A stretch of 15,821 nt of DNA from Victivallales bacterium (lineage in GTDB: Bacteria; Verrucomicrobiota; Lentisphaeria; Victivallales; Victivallaceae): NCBI GenBank assembly GCA_019038735.1, contig JAHOYW010000308.1, forward strand, positions 1-15,821, written 5' to 3'. Under the pieces are notes generated by a model that searched no databases, was not told the origin of the DNA, and saw nothing but the letters and a program-made list of their open reading frames with translations. Position numbers and translations under genes: made by a program. This document shows, in pieces, positions 1 through 7,881 of this stretch (position 1 is its first letter; every line of letters begins with the position of its first letter).

Positions 1-79
1 GTTTTCATTTAATATAGTTTATATGCTTCAAAGTTCAAATGTCCTCACGATGTTCTTGTAATAATTCACTTGGTATAAA

Positions 80-127
80 TACAAAAAAAACTCAAGGCAA
101 GGCTCCAATAGGAGCCTGCCCGAGTTC
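80..127 (-). terminator. Rho-independent terminator after the fused tail-like gene
   Basis: Read on the minus strand, an interrupted stem pairs AACTC/GAGTT, GGCA/TGCC and GGCTCC/GGAGCC (plus-strand notation) around a 4-base loop. It is followed directly by eight T residues (plus-strand A run 83-90). It begins 34 bases after the stop codon of the 161-1060 gene. GC-rich stem, short loop and T tract all fit an intrinsic terminator. Nothing else recognisable was seen in bases 1-79. Confidence 0.85.
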
Positions 128-160
128 AAGGTTTGAAATTATTTGATTATCTATTGCTTT

Positions 161-1060
161 TTAAATAACAACAATTAACGATAAATTTCCAAGAGTTTTA
201 AGTTTACCATTATCTGTTACTTCCCTGTTGAATTTACTAGATTCTTTCAATATAGCTTTTAATACTACTTCTCCTGTTCCATCTACGCTAACACTTTCTC
301 CATAGACAGGAAAATGTTCCATAAGGTCATGGATTGTTTTCATGACTTTGTCACGCTCATCGTCAAGGCATACAAAACTAATTTCATAATATGGATTCGA
401 GACAGAATTCTGCATTTCTTGACCAAGTAATGCGACTCCGCAGCCGTCAATATTTACTGGGATTCCGCCACGGAATATGTCGGTATCTACGGTCATGTTT
501 AGCTTATCGGCGATGTAGTAGGTCATAGCGCGTTCGAATGCTGCTGGATCAATATTGCTCGTAGTGTTTACAGTGACTCTTTGAGCTTCATCTACGGGTA
601 TTCTTTCGAATAAAATTTGTTCCTCTTCTTGAAAATTAGCTTCGAATTCAAGCTGAATACTGTGTTCCTCGTTTGCGTTGATCGCGCATTTACTGTTGCG
701 GAGCAATAATGCCAGGGGGAAACGATACGCGACCATGTCCGAGGGGCTTATTGGTATCAAAAGCAGCTCACCGCCCATAGGACTTTGTCTTTCTCCGAGT
801 CTATCTAAGCTGATGCGGTCATTTTCATCGAGAAATAGCCCAAGTCCGTTGTCTACAGACATGATTTCAGCTGTTAATAAGATTGTCATGCTTGTCAAAT
901 GTTTTTCTATAGCTTGATTATAGCCTTGACTGCATTTTGAATCATGATAAGTGGATTGAAATTCTAAGAGCGAAGAATTTTGAGTCATGCCAAGGATTTC
1001 GCCCTTGAATATTACTGCGCAAGGACCGATTTTGAAGTTTTGAGAGTTTAAAGTAGTCAT
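161..1060 (-). CDS. Phage tail tube-like protein with extra C-terminal domain
   Basis: This 299-residue protein has no family I can name with certainty. Residues 1-153 align end to end with the 152-residue product of the next gene upstream (1226-1684). Shared features are an N-terminal F-x-x-x-P-x-x-V-x-x-KG-x-x-LG pattern, LFLDE near residue 75, GELL/GELI near 97, a Y-x-FP motif near 112 and a closing E-[RK]-I. The opening resembles phage major tail tube proteins. Residues 154-299 are extra: a helix (AFERAMTYYIADKL), then alternating strands and a helix, which loosely recall phage tail terminator or completion proteins. No signal peptide or membrane segment is visible. The ATG at 1060 has AAGGA nine bases upstream. 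A terminator follows at 80-127. It could be a prophage remnant, a domesticated tail-like particle gene or an unrelated family. The coding call is firm; the phage link is inference. Confidence 0.7.
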   Translation of the reverse strand: MTTLNSQNFKIGPCAVIFKGEILGMTQNSSLLEFQSTYHDSKCSQGYNQAIEKHLTSMTILLTAEIMSVDNGLGLFLDENDRISLDRLGERQSPMGGELLLIPISPSDMVAYRFPLALLLRNSKCAINANEEHSIQLEFEANFQEEEQILFERIPVDEAQRVTVNTTSNIDPAAFERAMTYYIADKLNMTVDTDIFRGGIPVNIDGCGVALLGQEMQNSVSNPYYEISFVCLDDERDKVMKTIHDLMEHFPVYGESVSVDGTGEVVLKAILKESSKFNREVTDNGKLKTLGNLSLIVVI

Positions 1061-1126
1061 TTTTTGAATTCCTTATTTTATGAGTCGTTTTTTATAATAT
1101 ATCAGTTCAATAGCTTATAATAAAAG

Positions 1127-1195
1127 TCTGCGGCTCGAAGGACAGCTTTAATACGACAAAAAAGCTGGAGAACATGTCACCTAACGAACCGCAGA
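1127..1195 (-). other. Three-way-junction hairpin element between the two tail-like genes
   Basis: An 11-base outer stem (1127-1137 with 1185-1195, one non-Watson-Crick pair) encloses two smaller hairpins. One has a perfect 7-bp stem (CAGCTTT/AAAGCTG, 1143-1167). The other pairs GGTGA with TCTCC in minus-strand sense (1168-1182). On the minus strand the outer stem is followed by CTTTTATTAT, a weak T tract. It may therefore end transcription after the 1226-1684 gene or act as a structured spacer or leader for the downstream 161-1060 gene. It lacks T-arm and anticodon features of a tRNA. Base pairing was found by eye. Confidence 0.45.
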
Positions 1196-1225
1196 TAAGA
1201 AATTTATCGCTACGAGTTACATAGT

Positions 1226-1684
1226 TTATATTTTTTCCATATAAATTCCAGAAGCGCCTCCTGCATTAAATTCGACTGCCACAATATTATTGCTTTCATC
1301 GTTAACTATATATTTATAGTTTGGAGCAAGAACTGCGTTAGGGAATTTATAAGTAATTGTTTTCCCATTTTCAGAAGTAGTGATGATTAGCTCACCTTTA
1401 TTCTTATCTGGATCTGAACCTATTACAGTTCTGTTTAGTTGTCCGCTTTCATCAAGGAATAAATCCATGCTGGCATCTACATCCATCAGTCTCATGGATA
1501 TTTTCATCATTATTCCTGTAACGACTGCCATTCTCGGTTCAATAGAATTTGAATCAGCAAATGATTCAAATACACTTACTTCTTTAGTGATGCTGATTGA
1601 CCCCACAGAAGCGCCAAGATCATTCCCTTTATACATGACAGTACCTGGGGCGAATTGGAATTCTTCTTTTCGAATTGTATCCAT
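1226..1684 (-). CDS. Phage tail tube-like protein, single-domain paralogue
   Basis: This 152-residue protein matches the N-terminal half of the 299-residue product just downstream. Conserved positions include F-x-x-x-PG-x-V-x-Y-KG near residues 9-20, the LG at 23-24, MDLFLDE near 73-79, GELI near 97-100 and TYKFPNAVL near 110-118. The PG-x-V-x-x-KG-x-x-LG opening and the predicted all-beta character resemble phage tail tube subunits, but this is fold-level reasoning and no database match was available. It has no signal peptide or membrane helix. The ATG at 1684 has AGGA about nine bases upstream, and a perfect hairpin lies 23 bases before it. It is probably co-expressed with, or ancestral to, the fused paralogue. 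Why a cell would keep a tube-only and a tube-plus-extra-domain version side by side is not evident from this window. Confidence 0.65.
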   Translation of the reverse strand: MDTIRKEEFQFAPGTVMYKGNDLGASVGSISITKEVSVFESFADSNSIEPRMAVVTGIMMKISMRLMDVDASMDLFLDESGQLNRTVIGSDPDKNKGELIITTSENGKTITYKFPNAVLAPNYKYIVNDESNNIVAVEFNAGGASGIYMEKI

Positions 1685-1707
1685 TGTTATATTTCCTAAC
1701 TTTTACA

Positions 1708-1725
1708 GAAGCACTTATGTGCTTC
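1708..1725 (-). promoter_or_regulatory. Perfect 5'-leader hairpin before the small tail-like gene
   Basis: Plus-strand GAAGCAC-TTAT-GTGCTTC forms a perfect 7-bp stem with a 4-base loop. It ends 23 bases upstream of the ATG at 1684, just before the AGGA ribosome binding site. No T tract follows on the minus strand, so a terminator is unlikely. It could be an mRNA-stabilising leader hairpin or a protein-binding palindrome. A TTGACA lies upstream on the same strand, but no good -10 box sits at the right distance. Confidence 0.4.
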
Positions 1726-1824
1726 TTGCTCATAGAAAACATGTCAACCATTATGCCGTATTGAGTGCCATAAATTAGGTGTTGCGAGGGTACTTGACAC
1801 GGTGCAGGCTGTACTCGCGATTAC

Positions 1825-2763
1825 TTATTTTATTCTGTCGCAGATTTCTTTGTAGGTTTTAAAATGCAGTTTTACTAAATTATCTAAACTCTCAATGCCT
1901 TGCTCCCGGGCGATTTTCTCAGCAATTTGCGATACTTTCGCGCCTGCGCCTTTGGGTAATTCCAATCCAGCGTCTTTGCTCAGATTTTCCATAGCCCATA
2001 AAAAACGATCTCTAGCAAGAATTGATGCCGCCGCTACCGCAATATCGCTTTCAGCTTTGGTTTTCTGACGCATATTGATAGTGCGGCCTCTTTCCTGCAA
2101 GGCATTTTTAATCAGATGCTCGGCAGCAAATTTATCTGACAGAACATCATTGCATTCCGGAGCTTTTTCCAGTAAAGTCTCAATAACTTTGGCATGTCCC
2201 CAGGCTAAAAGTTTATTTAGATTATTGAAATCTCCGTATAAACGGTTGTATGCCGCCGGACCAATAGCGACAACAGAAAACTTAGAGCCGACTGCCTGAC
2301 GTATTTTAAGGGCAATAGCTTTTATTTGTTTGGGATTTTTGATAACTTTGGAATCTTTCACTCCAAGTTTGCGGAGAAGCGGCTCTGTTTCTTCATCAAC
2401 AAACACTCCGGCGATTACTAATGGACCGAAAAAATCACCTTTACCGCTTTCATCTACTCCGCCATGCGGGAAAAATGCTTCTTCCGGACTCTCGCTTGCG
2501 CTAAACTCATCATAGCCGAATCCTGACGTTTTGAGTATTTCCGGTTCAAGCACGAACAAAACAAACTCTTCAGTTCCTTTTCCCTGAACCGTCAATTTTC
2601 CGCTATTGTAAGCGACAATATTAGTTTTGTCTTTAGTTGCTTTCCAGTGAGCGTACTGCATAGCGCAAAATTCCCAGCCGCGTTCATTCAGGTAAGCATG
2701 AAGTTTTTCGATCTGTTTTTCATCTACTTTACATACGTGTGAAGTTCTCTTTTTCTCAGCCAT
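1825..2763 (-). CDS. rnhC: Ribonuclease HIII
   Basis: RNase HIII cleaves the RNA strand of RNA-DNA hybrids in the cytoplasm. The 312-residue length is usual for the family. Residues 1 to about 85 form the N-terminal TBP-like substrate-binding region typical of HIII and absent from HI and HII. The catalytic domain opens with GGVDESGKGDFFGPL (101-115). The acidic quartet is visible as D104, E105, D210 (VLSDKF) and D240 (KAESDIAVAA), matching the DEDD site of characterised HIII enzymes in order and spacing. The ATG at 2763 starts two bases after the prfB stop and has no clear Shine-Dalgarno, so translation is probably coupled to prfB. It is the last gene of the ptsH-to-rnhC run. About 60 bases downstream, weak inverted repeats (1784-1822) lack a T tract, so no terminator is assigned. 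Confidence 0.95.
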   Translation of the reverse strand: MAEKKRTSHVCKVDEKQIEKLHAYLNERGWEFCAMQYAHWKATKDKTNIVAYNSGKLTVQGKGTEEFVLFVLEPEILKTSGFGYDEFSASESPEEAFFPHGGVDESGKGDFFGPLVIAGVFVDEETEPLLRKLGVKDSKVIKNPKQIKAIALKIRQAVGSKFSVVAIGPAAYNRLYGDFNNLNKLLAWGHAKVIETLLEKAPECNDVLSDKFAAEHLIKNALQERGRTINMRQKTKAESDIAVAAASILARDRFLWAMENLSKDAGLELPKGAGAKVSQIAEKIAREQGIESLDNLVKLHFKTYKEICDRIK

Positions 2764-2765
2764 AA

Positions 2766-3872
2766 TTAATCACGTGTAGTTTTTCTGCTTGATTTAAGCC
2801 AGCCTTCGACAAATTGATCGAGATCCCCGTCAAGGACCGCCGAAGTATTACCTGTTTCGATGTTTGTCCGCAAATCCTTTACCATCTGGTAAGGATGCAG
2901 AACGTATGAACGAATTTGACTGCCCCAGCCCATTTCATTCTTGTCGCCACGCAGTTCATCCGCTTCGTTACGGCGTTTTTCTTCTTCCAGTTCATATAAT
3001 TTAGCTTTCAGCATTTTCATTGCCGTCGCCCGGTTTTTGTGTTGTGAACGCTGGCTTTGACAGGCAACAACGGTTCCAGTCGGAACGTGTGTAATACGAA
3101 TCGCGCTATCTGTAGTATTTACATGCTGTCCGCCGGCTCCGCTGGCTCGGTAAGTATCTACTTTTAAATCACTTTCATCAATATCAATATCAATATCATC
3201 CGCGAGTTCGGGGAAAATATCAACCGAAGCAAAAGAAGTATGCCGCCGCGACGCGCTGTCAAAAGGCGATATGCGAACCAGACGATGCACGCCTTTTTCA
3301 GCTTTTGCGTAACCGTAAGCAAATTCTCCTTGAACACGAAGCGTAACGCTTTTTATACCGGCCTCGTCGCCGTTCTGCATTTCAACGACTTCATCTTTCC
3401 AGCCACGGCGTTCAAACCAGCGCCTATACATGCGGAGCAGCATATTTGCCCAGTCGCAGGATTCAGTACCGCCGGCTCCGGCGTGAATAGATACGAACAC
3501 GTTATTAGAGTCAAATGGACCAGCCATAAAACTCAATAATTCAACTTTATCGAGTTCTTCAATTAATTTTTTGCAGCTTTCATCGGCTTCATCAAGCATA
3601 TCCGGGTCTTCTTCCGCCATTTCACACAGGACTTCCAAATCTTCAATTTTGCCAAGCAGTTTTTTATAAGGTTCGGTGGCATTTTTACACACACTCAATT
3701 TACCTACAATTTCCTGAGCTTTTTCTTTGTTGTCCCAAAAATCAGGCGCCGACATTTTTTCCTGAATTTCAAGAATGTCCGCCTCACGTTCTTCAATTTT
3801 TAAAAATACATGAAGTTGCTCAATGCGTTCCTTAGTGTTCTGTATATATATTTTAAAGTCTTCAAGGGTCAT
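2766..3872 (-). CDS. prfB: Peptide chain release factor 2 (RF2), no programmed frameshift
   Basis: RF2 recognises UGA and UAA stop codons and triggers peptide release on the ribosome. The 368-residue product shows the stop-recognition tripeptide SPF in RISPFDS and the peptidyl-transferase motif GGQ in SGAGGQHVNTTDSA. The N-terminal helical domain (MTLEDFKIYIQNTKERI) and a C-terminal YQMVKDLRT region follow family order. The start is set at the ATG at 3872, which has GGAG six bases upstream; an upstream in-frame TTG at 3893 would add seven residues, contains that GGAG and is less likely. In many bacteria prfB needs a +1 frameshift at an internal UGA near codon 25. Here the corresponding region reads HVFLKIEEREA straight through, so that autoregulatory site is absent. 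The gene sits 49 bases after hisG and two before rnhC. Confidence 0.97.
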   Translation of the reverse strand: MTLEDFKIYIQNTKERIEQLHVFLKIEEREADILEIQEKMSAPDFWDNKEKAQEIVGKLSVCKNATEPYKKLLGKIEDLEVLCEMAEEDPDMLDEADESCKKLIEELDKVELLSFMAGPFDSNNVFVSIHAGAGGTESCDWANMLLRMYRRWFERRGWKDEVVEMQNGDEAGIKSVTLRVQGEFAYGYAKAEKGVHRLVRISPFDSASRRHTSFASVDIFPELADDIDIDIDESDLKVDTYRASGAGGQHVNTTDSAIRITHVPTGTVVACQSQRSQHKNRATAMKMLKAKLYELEEEKRRNEADELRGDKNEMGWGSQIRSYVLHPYQMVKDLRTNIETGNTSAVLDGDLDQFVEGWLKSSRKTTRD

Positions 3873-3921
3873 AAGACACTCCGCTATTAGCAATAAATTT
3901 CAATTAAGAACATACATTGGT

Positions 3922-4794
3922 TTACAGAACTATTTTGTTGAGTGGAAATTCTACTATTCCAGTCGCGCCGCAAGCGGTAAGGTCAGGGATCAAGTCACGA
4001 ACAACATGTTCGTCAACGATTGTTGAAATCGCTACCCAGCCTTCTTCCGCTAGAGCGGAAACAGTCGGACGTTCGAGAGCAGGTAATTTCACCAATGCTT
4101 TATCCAAATCATTTTCACGGATATTCAGCATCAGTCCAACTTTGCCTTCCGCCGCCAGAACCGCTTTCAAAAGCATCGCGATCTTTTCGACTTTATTCTT
4201 TTTGAAGTCGTCATTCATCGCTTCTTTGTTAGCGATAAACCGAGTTGTACTTTCACAAAGAGTATCAATTATATCCAAGTTATTAGCGCGCAATGATGAA
4301 CCTGTTTCAGTTATTTCAACAATTGCGTCAGCAAGCTTTGGCGGTTTTACCTCAGTCGCGCCCCAACTAAATTCAACCGAAGCATTTACGCCATGACGAG
4401 CGAGATAGCGTTTAGTCATGCCGACAGCTTCAGTCGCGATCAATTTTCCTTCTAGGTCTTTAGCTTCTTTAATATCAGAACCATGAGGAACAGCCAGTAC
4501 CCAGCGTAAAGGTTTGCGTCCGACTTTACCGTAAACCAGTTCGGCTACTTCAACGACATCCGAACCGTTTTCTTCGATCCAGTCGTGTCCGGTCAAACCG
4601 CAGTCCAGGATTCCTTTTTCAACGTAGCGGGACATTTCCTGGGCACGGATAAGCATACATTCGATTTCTTCATCATCAATAGAGGGGTAATACGAACGTG
4701 AGCTGATTGAGATTTTATATCCCGCTTTCGCAAACATTTCAGCGGTACTTTTTTCTAAACTTCCTTTAGGAATTCCAAGCATTAATTTTGACAT
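3922..4794 (-). CDS. hisG: ATP phosphoribosyltransferase, long form
   Basis: HisG catalyses the first step of histidine synthesis, joining ATP and PRPP to give phosphoribosyl-ATP. The 290-residue protein begins [14 protein letters not shown], the usual opening, and carries the PRPP-binding loop [14 protein letters not shown] (160-173). The C-terminal stretch of about 75 residues (from about 215) is the ACT-like histidine-sensing domain that defines the long, hexameric, feedback-inhibited form. It therefore should not need the HisZ partner used by the short form. The ATG at 4794 is preceded by AAAGGA eight bases upstream. It lies 78 bases after the HAD gene, with a candidate promoter in that gap, and 49 bases before prfB. 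No other his gene is present in this window, so it stands apart from any histidine operon here. Confidence 0.96.
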   Translation of the reverse strand: MSKLMLGIPKGSLEKSTAEMFAKAGYKISISSRSYYPSIDDEEIECMLIRAQEMSRYVEKGILDCGLTGHDWIEENGSDVVEVAELVYGKVGRKPLRWVLAVPHGSDIKEAKDLEGKLIATEAVGMTKRYLARHGVNASVEFSWGATEVKPPKLADAIVEITETGSSLRANNLDIIDTLCESTTRFIANKEAMNDDFKKNKVEKIAMLLKAVLAAEGKVGLMLNIRENDLDKALVKLPALERPTVSALAEEGWVAISTIVDEHVVRDLIPDLTACGATGIVEFPLNKIVL

Positions 4795-4837
4795 ATTAAA
4801 TATCCTTTGTATTTAGTTTTGTAATAAGAGCCTCTCT

Positions 4838-4865
4838 AATATAACAGCAAATTAAAATTTGTAAA
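4838..4865 (-). promoter_or_regulatory. Candidate sigma-70 promoter for hisG-prfB-rnhC
   Basis: On the minus strand TTTACA (4860-4865) is followed after 16 bases by TATATT (4838-4843). The predicted start point is about 35 bases upstream of the hisG ATG. It falls in the only sizeable gap of the run, so hisG, prfB and rnhC could be transcribed independently of ptsHI. The region is AT-rich, so chance matches are possible. Confidence 0.4.
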
Positions 4866-4872
4866 TAACAGT

Positions 4873-5568
4873 TTACATAAGAATTTGAATCAAATCACTT
4901 AGTTTTTCTATTTGCCTTAGATTCTTGTGGTTTTTGTCATAATCATTTACCTGTTCGTGTTCCCAAGTGCTGTGGTATGGAATGTAGATGGCTTTTGCGT
5001 TTAGTTCCAGAACTGGAAGTATATCTGATTTTAATGAATTGCCGATCATAAGGAATTCTTCTGGTTTCAGGTTCAGACGGTCAAATAAATTTTGATAATC
5101 CTCTACTCTTTTATCACTTAGTATTTCGATATGATGAAAATATTTGATTAAACCGGAATTGCTTAATTTGCGTTCCTGTTCGACCAAATCACCTTTGGTT
5201 ATCAATATTAAACGGTACTTTCCTTGTAGCTGTTTTACAACTTCCTGCGCCGAATCTATGAGTTCGACCGGCATCATCAGGAGTTTTTTACCGAGTTGAA
5301 TAATTTTTTCGATACTGAGCGCGTCAATCTGGTGATTTGATAATTCACATGCCGCCTGAATCATTGATAAAGTCAGAGACCTGGCTCCAAAACCGTAGAG
5401 CGGAAGGTTTTTTACCTGCATTTCATGTATGCTGTCCAAGGATTTTTTTTCGGAACAATATACTTTTAAAAGTTTGGTAAATTCGGTGATGATCTCATTG
5501 AAATGCGGCTGATTCTCCCATAAAGTGTCGTCAGCGTCAAAAGCAATTACTTTGATTGTATTTTTCAT
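4873..5568 (-). CDS. HAD-superfamily hydrolase, probable small-molecule phosphatase
   Basis: This 231-residue protein shows the four HAD motifs in order: AFDADDTLW with nucleophile D11 and acid D13, LITKGD with T124, the region of K153 in SDKRVED, and MIGNSLKSDI with D182. The helical cap between motifs I and II (about residues 20-105) is of the C1 type, fitting subfamily IA phosphatases. The substrate cannot be read from the sequence. The start is placed at the ATG at 5568, one base after the ptsI stop (TAG-C-ATG), so the first residues lead straight into motif I; the longer reading would run back into ptsI. Tight coupling to ptsH-ptsI suggests co-expression with the phosphotransfer system, and perhaps removal of a sugar phosphate, which is inference. 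Confidence 0.88.
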   Translation of the reverse strand: MKNTIKVIAFDADDTLWENQPHFNEIITEFTKLLKVYCSEKKSLDSIHEMQVKNLPLYGFGARSLTLSMIQAACELSNHQIDALSIEKIIQLGKKLLMMPVELIDSAQEVVKQLQGKYRLILITKGDLVEQERKLSNSGLIKYFHHIEILSDKRVEDYQNLFDRLNLKPEEFLMIGNSLKSDILPVLELNAKAIYIPYHSTWEHEQVNDYDKNHKNLRQIEKLSDLIQILM

Positions 5569-5569
5569 G

Positions 5570-7366
5570 CTACAAACCGCGAAATGCCAGATCTGTAATT
5601 TCCGGCGCAATTTTCTTGAGCAATTCCAGTGAAATATTCAAAGCATCTTTCCCATTTGCACATTGCAATGCTTTCTCAGCCGCGACTTCCGCCTCATGCA
5701 TTTTAAGTTTACGGATAATTCGACGAACCGACCCAAGCGACATTGGAACCATGCTTAATTCATGAACGCCCAGTCCCAGAAGTAACGGTATGTACTGCGG
5801 ACTGCCAGCCATTTGACCGCAAACACTAACCCATATACGATTCTTTTTGGCGGCGTCCACAACTATTTTTATTAAATGCAAGATTGCCGGATTAGTCGGT
5901 TCGTAAAGATACGAAACTCTCTCGTTATCCCGGTCAATGGCGATAGTATATTGAATCAAGTCATTAGTGCCGATACTGAAAAAATCAACTATTTTCGCGA
6001 AGTGCTCAGCCATTAATGCCGCCGCTGGAGTTTCAATCATAATACCTACTTCAATATCAGGATTAAACGGCAGATTTTCATTAGATAATTCCTTTTTTAA
6101 ATCTTCAATAATTTTCTTAACTTCTATTACTTCTTCAACACATGAAATCATTGGAAGCATTATCTTAAGATCGCCAGCTGCTCCAGCACGAAGCAGAGAC
6201 CGTAGTTGAGTACGGAAAACATCCTGACATTCATGCAGGCAAAGTCGAATCGCGCGCAATCCCAGAAAAGGATTCGCTTCTTTTCTGAGCGACAAACTTT
6301 CACAGTATTTATCGCCGCCGATATCCAATGTCCGCACGATTACAGGCTCGCCATTCATCTCTTTGATCAAACTGGTGAAAGTTTCTACCTGAGATTCTTC
6401 GCTAGGCAATGCCTTATTTCCCATATACATATACTCAGTACGGAATAAACCAACTCCGCTGGTACCAAATTTTTTCGCGGTCTGAACATCCTGAATAGTC
6501 TCAATATTAGAAGCCAACTGCACTGTAAAACCATCGAGCGTTTCAGGACGCAAGCGACTTTCACGAATCAAATCAATATAAAAACGCCCTTCTTCTTTAG
6601 CTTTCAACTGATAAGCTTTACGAGTTTTTTCAGTAGGATTAACAATAATGGTACCAATAAAGCCATCAACAATTATATCTTCATCATTTTTGATTTGACT
6701 AACTATATCGCCCTGGATATTAACTACAGATGGTATCTGCATTGAACGTGCGAGAATCGCGGTATGCGATGTATTACTGCCGCTTTCAATCGCAAAAGCC
6801 TGGACTTTCTTACGGTCAAGTAAAACCGTATCCGACGGAGTCAGGTCATGAGCAATAATGATTCTCATATCTTCAAGATAATCCAGTACAGGACGTCTGG
6901 TCTCCTGCAAATTAGCCAAAACTCTTGACGCGACATCTTTTATATCAGAAACACGCTCTTTTATATAAGCGTCTTTCATAACTGACATAGCGGTTATGTA
7001 GCGTTCCATGATTTTAAAAAAAGCACAGTCAGCTGTCGTAAGTTGATTTTGTATGCTATCCTGCACTTCATGCAGCAGCATTTGATCATCAACTATCAGT
7101 AGATGCGCGTCAAAAATACTCGCCTCATGAGCCTGTATTTTATTCTGAATTCGTTTCTGGAGTTCTTCCAATTCCTCACGAGTTTTATCCAAAGCAAGCT
7201 CGAATTTTTTTATTTCAATGTCAACTTGCTCAGCTGTAATAGTTGTTTCAAGAGGTTTCACATAGGAAGTGTTATGCTCTTTTATAAGCAGCACTTTACC
7301 AATAGCAATGCCCGGCGACGCGCCAATGCCGTGATATATTTTTTCTTTTACTGTAGGATTAGACAC
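5570..7366 (-). CDS. ptsI: PTS enzyme I, phosphoenolpyruvate-protein phosphotransferase
   Basis: Enzyme I takes phosphate from phosphoenolpyruvate and passes it to HPr in the cytoplasm. The 598-residue protein opens with GIGASPGIAIGKVLL. It carries the phosphorylated histidine H201 in GSNTSHTAILARS, and the PEP-binding TIM barrel follows with LFRTEYMYM (near 307), RTLDIGGDK (near 345), IMIETPAA (near 442), FSIGTNDLIQYT (near 463) and catalytic C516 in SVCGQMAG. The usual glutamate after CG is glutamine here. The start is GTG at 7366, with GAGGA about ten bases upstream inside the end of ptsH, whose stop lies six bases away. No PTS permease component is visible in the window, so the system may serve regulation, remote permeases, or both. 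Confidence 0.96.
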   Translation of the reverse strand: MSNPTVKEKIYHGIGASPGIAIGKVLLIKEHNTSYVKPLETTITAEQVDIEIKKFELALDKTREELEELQKRIQNKIQAHEASIFDAHLLIVDDQMLLHEVQDSIQNQLTTADCAFFKIMERYITAMSVMKDAYIKERVSDIKDVASRVLANLQETRRPVLDYLEDMRIIIAHDLTPSDTVLLDRKKVQAFAIESGSNTSHTAILARSMQIPSVVNIQGDIVSQIKNDEDIIVDGFIGTIIVNPTEKTRKAYQLKAKEEGRFYIDLIRESRLRPETLDGFTVQLASNIETIQDVQTAKKFGTSGVGLFRTEYMYMGNKALPSEESQVETFTSLIKEMNGEPVIVRTLDIGGDKYCESLSLRKEANPFLGLRAIRLCLHECQDVFRTQLRSLLRAGAAGDLKIMLPMISCVEEVIEVKKIIEDLKKELSNENLPFNPDIEVGIMIETPAAALMAEHFAKIVDFFSIGTNDLIQYTIAIDRDNERVSYLYEPTNPAILHLIKIVVDAAKKNRIWVSVCGQMAGSPQYIPLLLGLGVHELSMVPMSLGSVRRIIRKLKMHEAEVAAEKALQCANGKDALNISLELLKKIAPEITDLAFRGL

Positions 7367-7372
7367 CTTAGC

Positions 7373-7657
7373 TTATTCCTCTTCAAATTTCTTTTCTATC
7401 AATTCAACGATTGCCTGTAAAGCTTTAACGCAATCTTCTCCTTTAGCGGAAATATTAATAACGCTTCCCGACGCGGCGGCAAGCATGAGTAAACCCATTA
7501 AGCTTTTGCCGTTCACTTCCTCTCCATCTTTTTCAACGATTATTTCAGACTTGAAATTAGTCGCCAACTTCACAAATAATGACGCAGGCCGAGCATGCAA
7601 ACCAAGAGAATTTATAATCTTTACTTTTTTTTGTACCTCTTCTTGCATAAGCCTCAT
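7373..7657 (-). CDS. ptsH: Phosphocarrier protein HPr
   Basis: HPr relays phosphate from enzyme I to sugar-specific PTS components. The protein is 94 residues from the ATG at 7657 or 91 from the ATG at 7648. Neither start has a well-spaced Shine-Dalgarno, and family alignment slightly favours the shorter one. The phosphorylated histidine is H21 in SLGLHARPAS. Ser52 in NGKSLMGLLML lies 31 residues further on, matching the His15-Ser46 spacing of model HPr proteins. This Ser and its surroundings are the target of HPr kinase, so regulatory phosphorylation is plausible, although no hprK is present here. It is the first gene of the ptsH-ptsI-HAD unit, six bases before ptsI. Confidence 0.95.
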   Translation of the reverse strand: MRLMQEEVQKKVKIINSLGLHARPASLFVKLATNFKSEIIVEKDGEEVNGKSLMGLLMLAAASGSVINISAKGEDCVKALQAIVELIEKKFEEE

Positions 7658-7740
7658 GCTCTCATATCTTACAATTAAATTCCATTAATCAACTACTCCG
7701 AATAGAACATACTGTTAATATAAACCATAGACTATCCGAC

Positions 7741-7776
7741 ATGTTGTAAAATAACATCAAACAAGTATTTTTTCAA
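7741..7776 (-). promoter_or_regulatory. Candidate ptsH promoter with overlapping palindrome
   Basis: On the minus strand TTGAAA (7771-7776) and TATTTT (7748-7753) are separated by exactly 17 bases, about 90 bases before the ptsH start. An inverted repeat ATGTT-N7-AACAT (7741-7757) overlaps the -10 box, where a repressor operator could lie. The arms are only 5 bp in AT-rich sequence, so chance is a real alternative. Confidence 0.35.
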
Positions 7777-7805
7777 GAAATCATCTTATCATATTCTCAT
7801 TTTAT

Positions 7806-7836
7806 TTGATATAAAAAAAACATAGAGTATTATAAT
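7806..7836 (+). promoter_or_regulatory. Candidate promoter for the PHP-domain gene
   Basis: A perfect TATAAT lies at 7831-7836, about 46 bases before the TTG start. The best upstream match is TTGATA at 7806-7811, 19 bases away. The overlapping TATTAT at 7828-7833 would give a 16-base spacer instead. The start lies in the divergent gap with ptsH. Confidence 0.4.
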
Positions 7837-7881
7837 GGCTTGTTCTTGATCTAATAAAATCAACTAAAAACAGGACTAAAA

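Noticed and set aside
1127..1195. tRNA
   Set aside because: The outer stem and length recall a tRNA, but there is no T-loop consensus, no anticodon arm of the right size and no CCA end.
1784..1822. Terminator after rnhC
   Set aside because: GCGA/TCGC and GTAC/GTAC can pair with a two-base bulge, but the stem is interrupted and no T tract follows on the minus strand.
3873..3893. TTG start for prfB adding seven residues
   Set aside because: The extension includes the GGAG that is correctly spaced for the ATG at 3872, and RF2 alignments begin near that ATG.
3917..4396. 159-residue plus-strand open frame
   Set aside because: It is the complement of hisG and shows serine-rich shadow composition without recognisable motifs.
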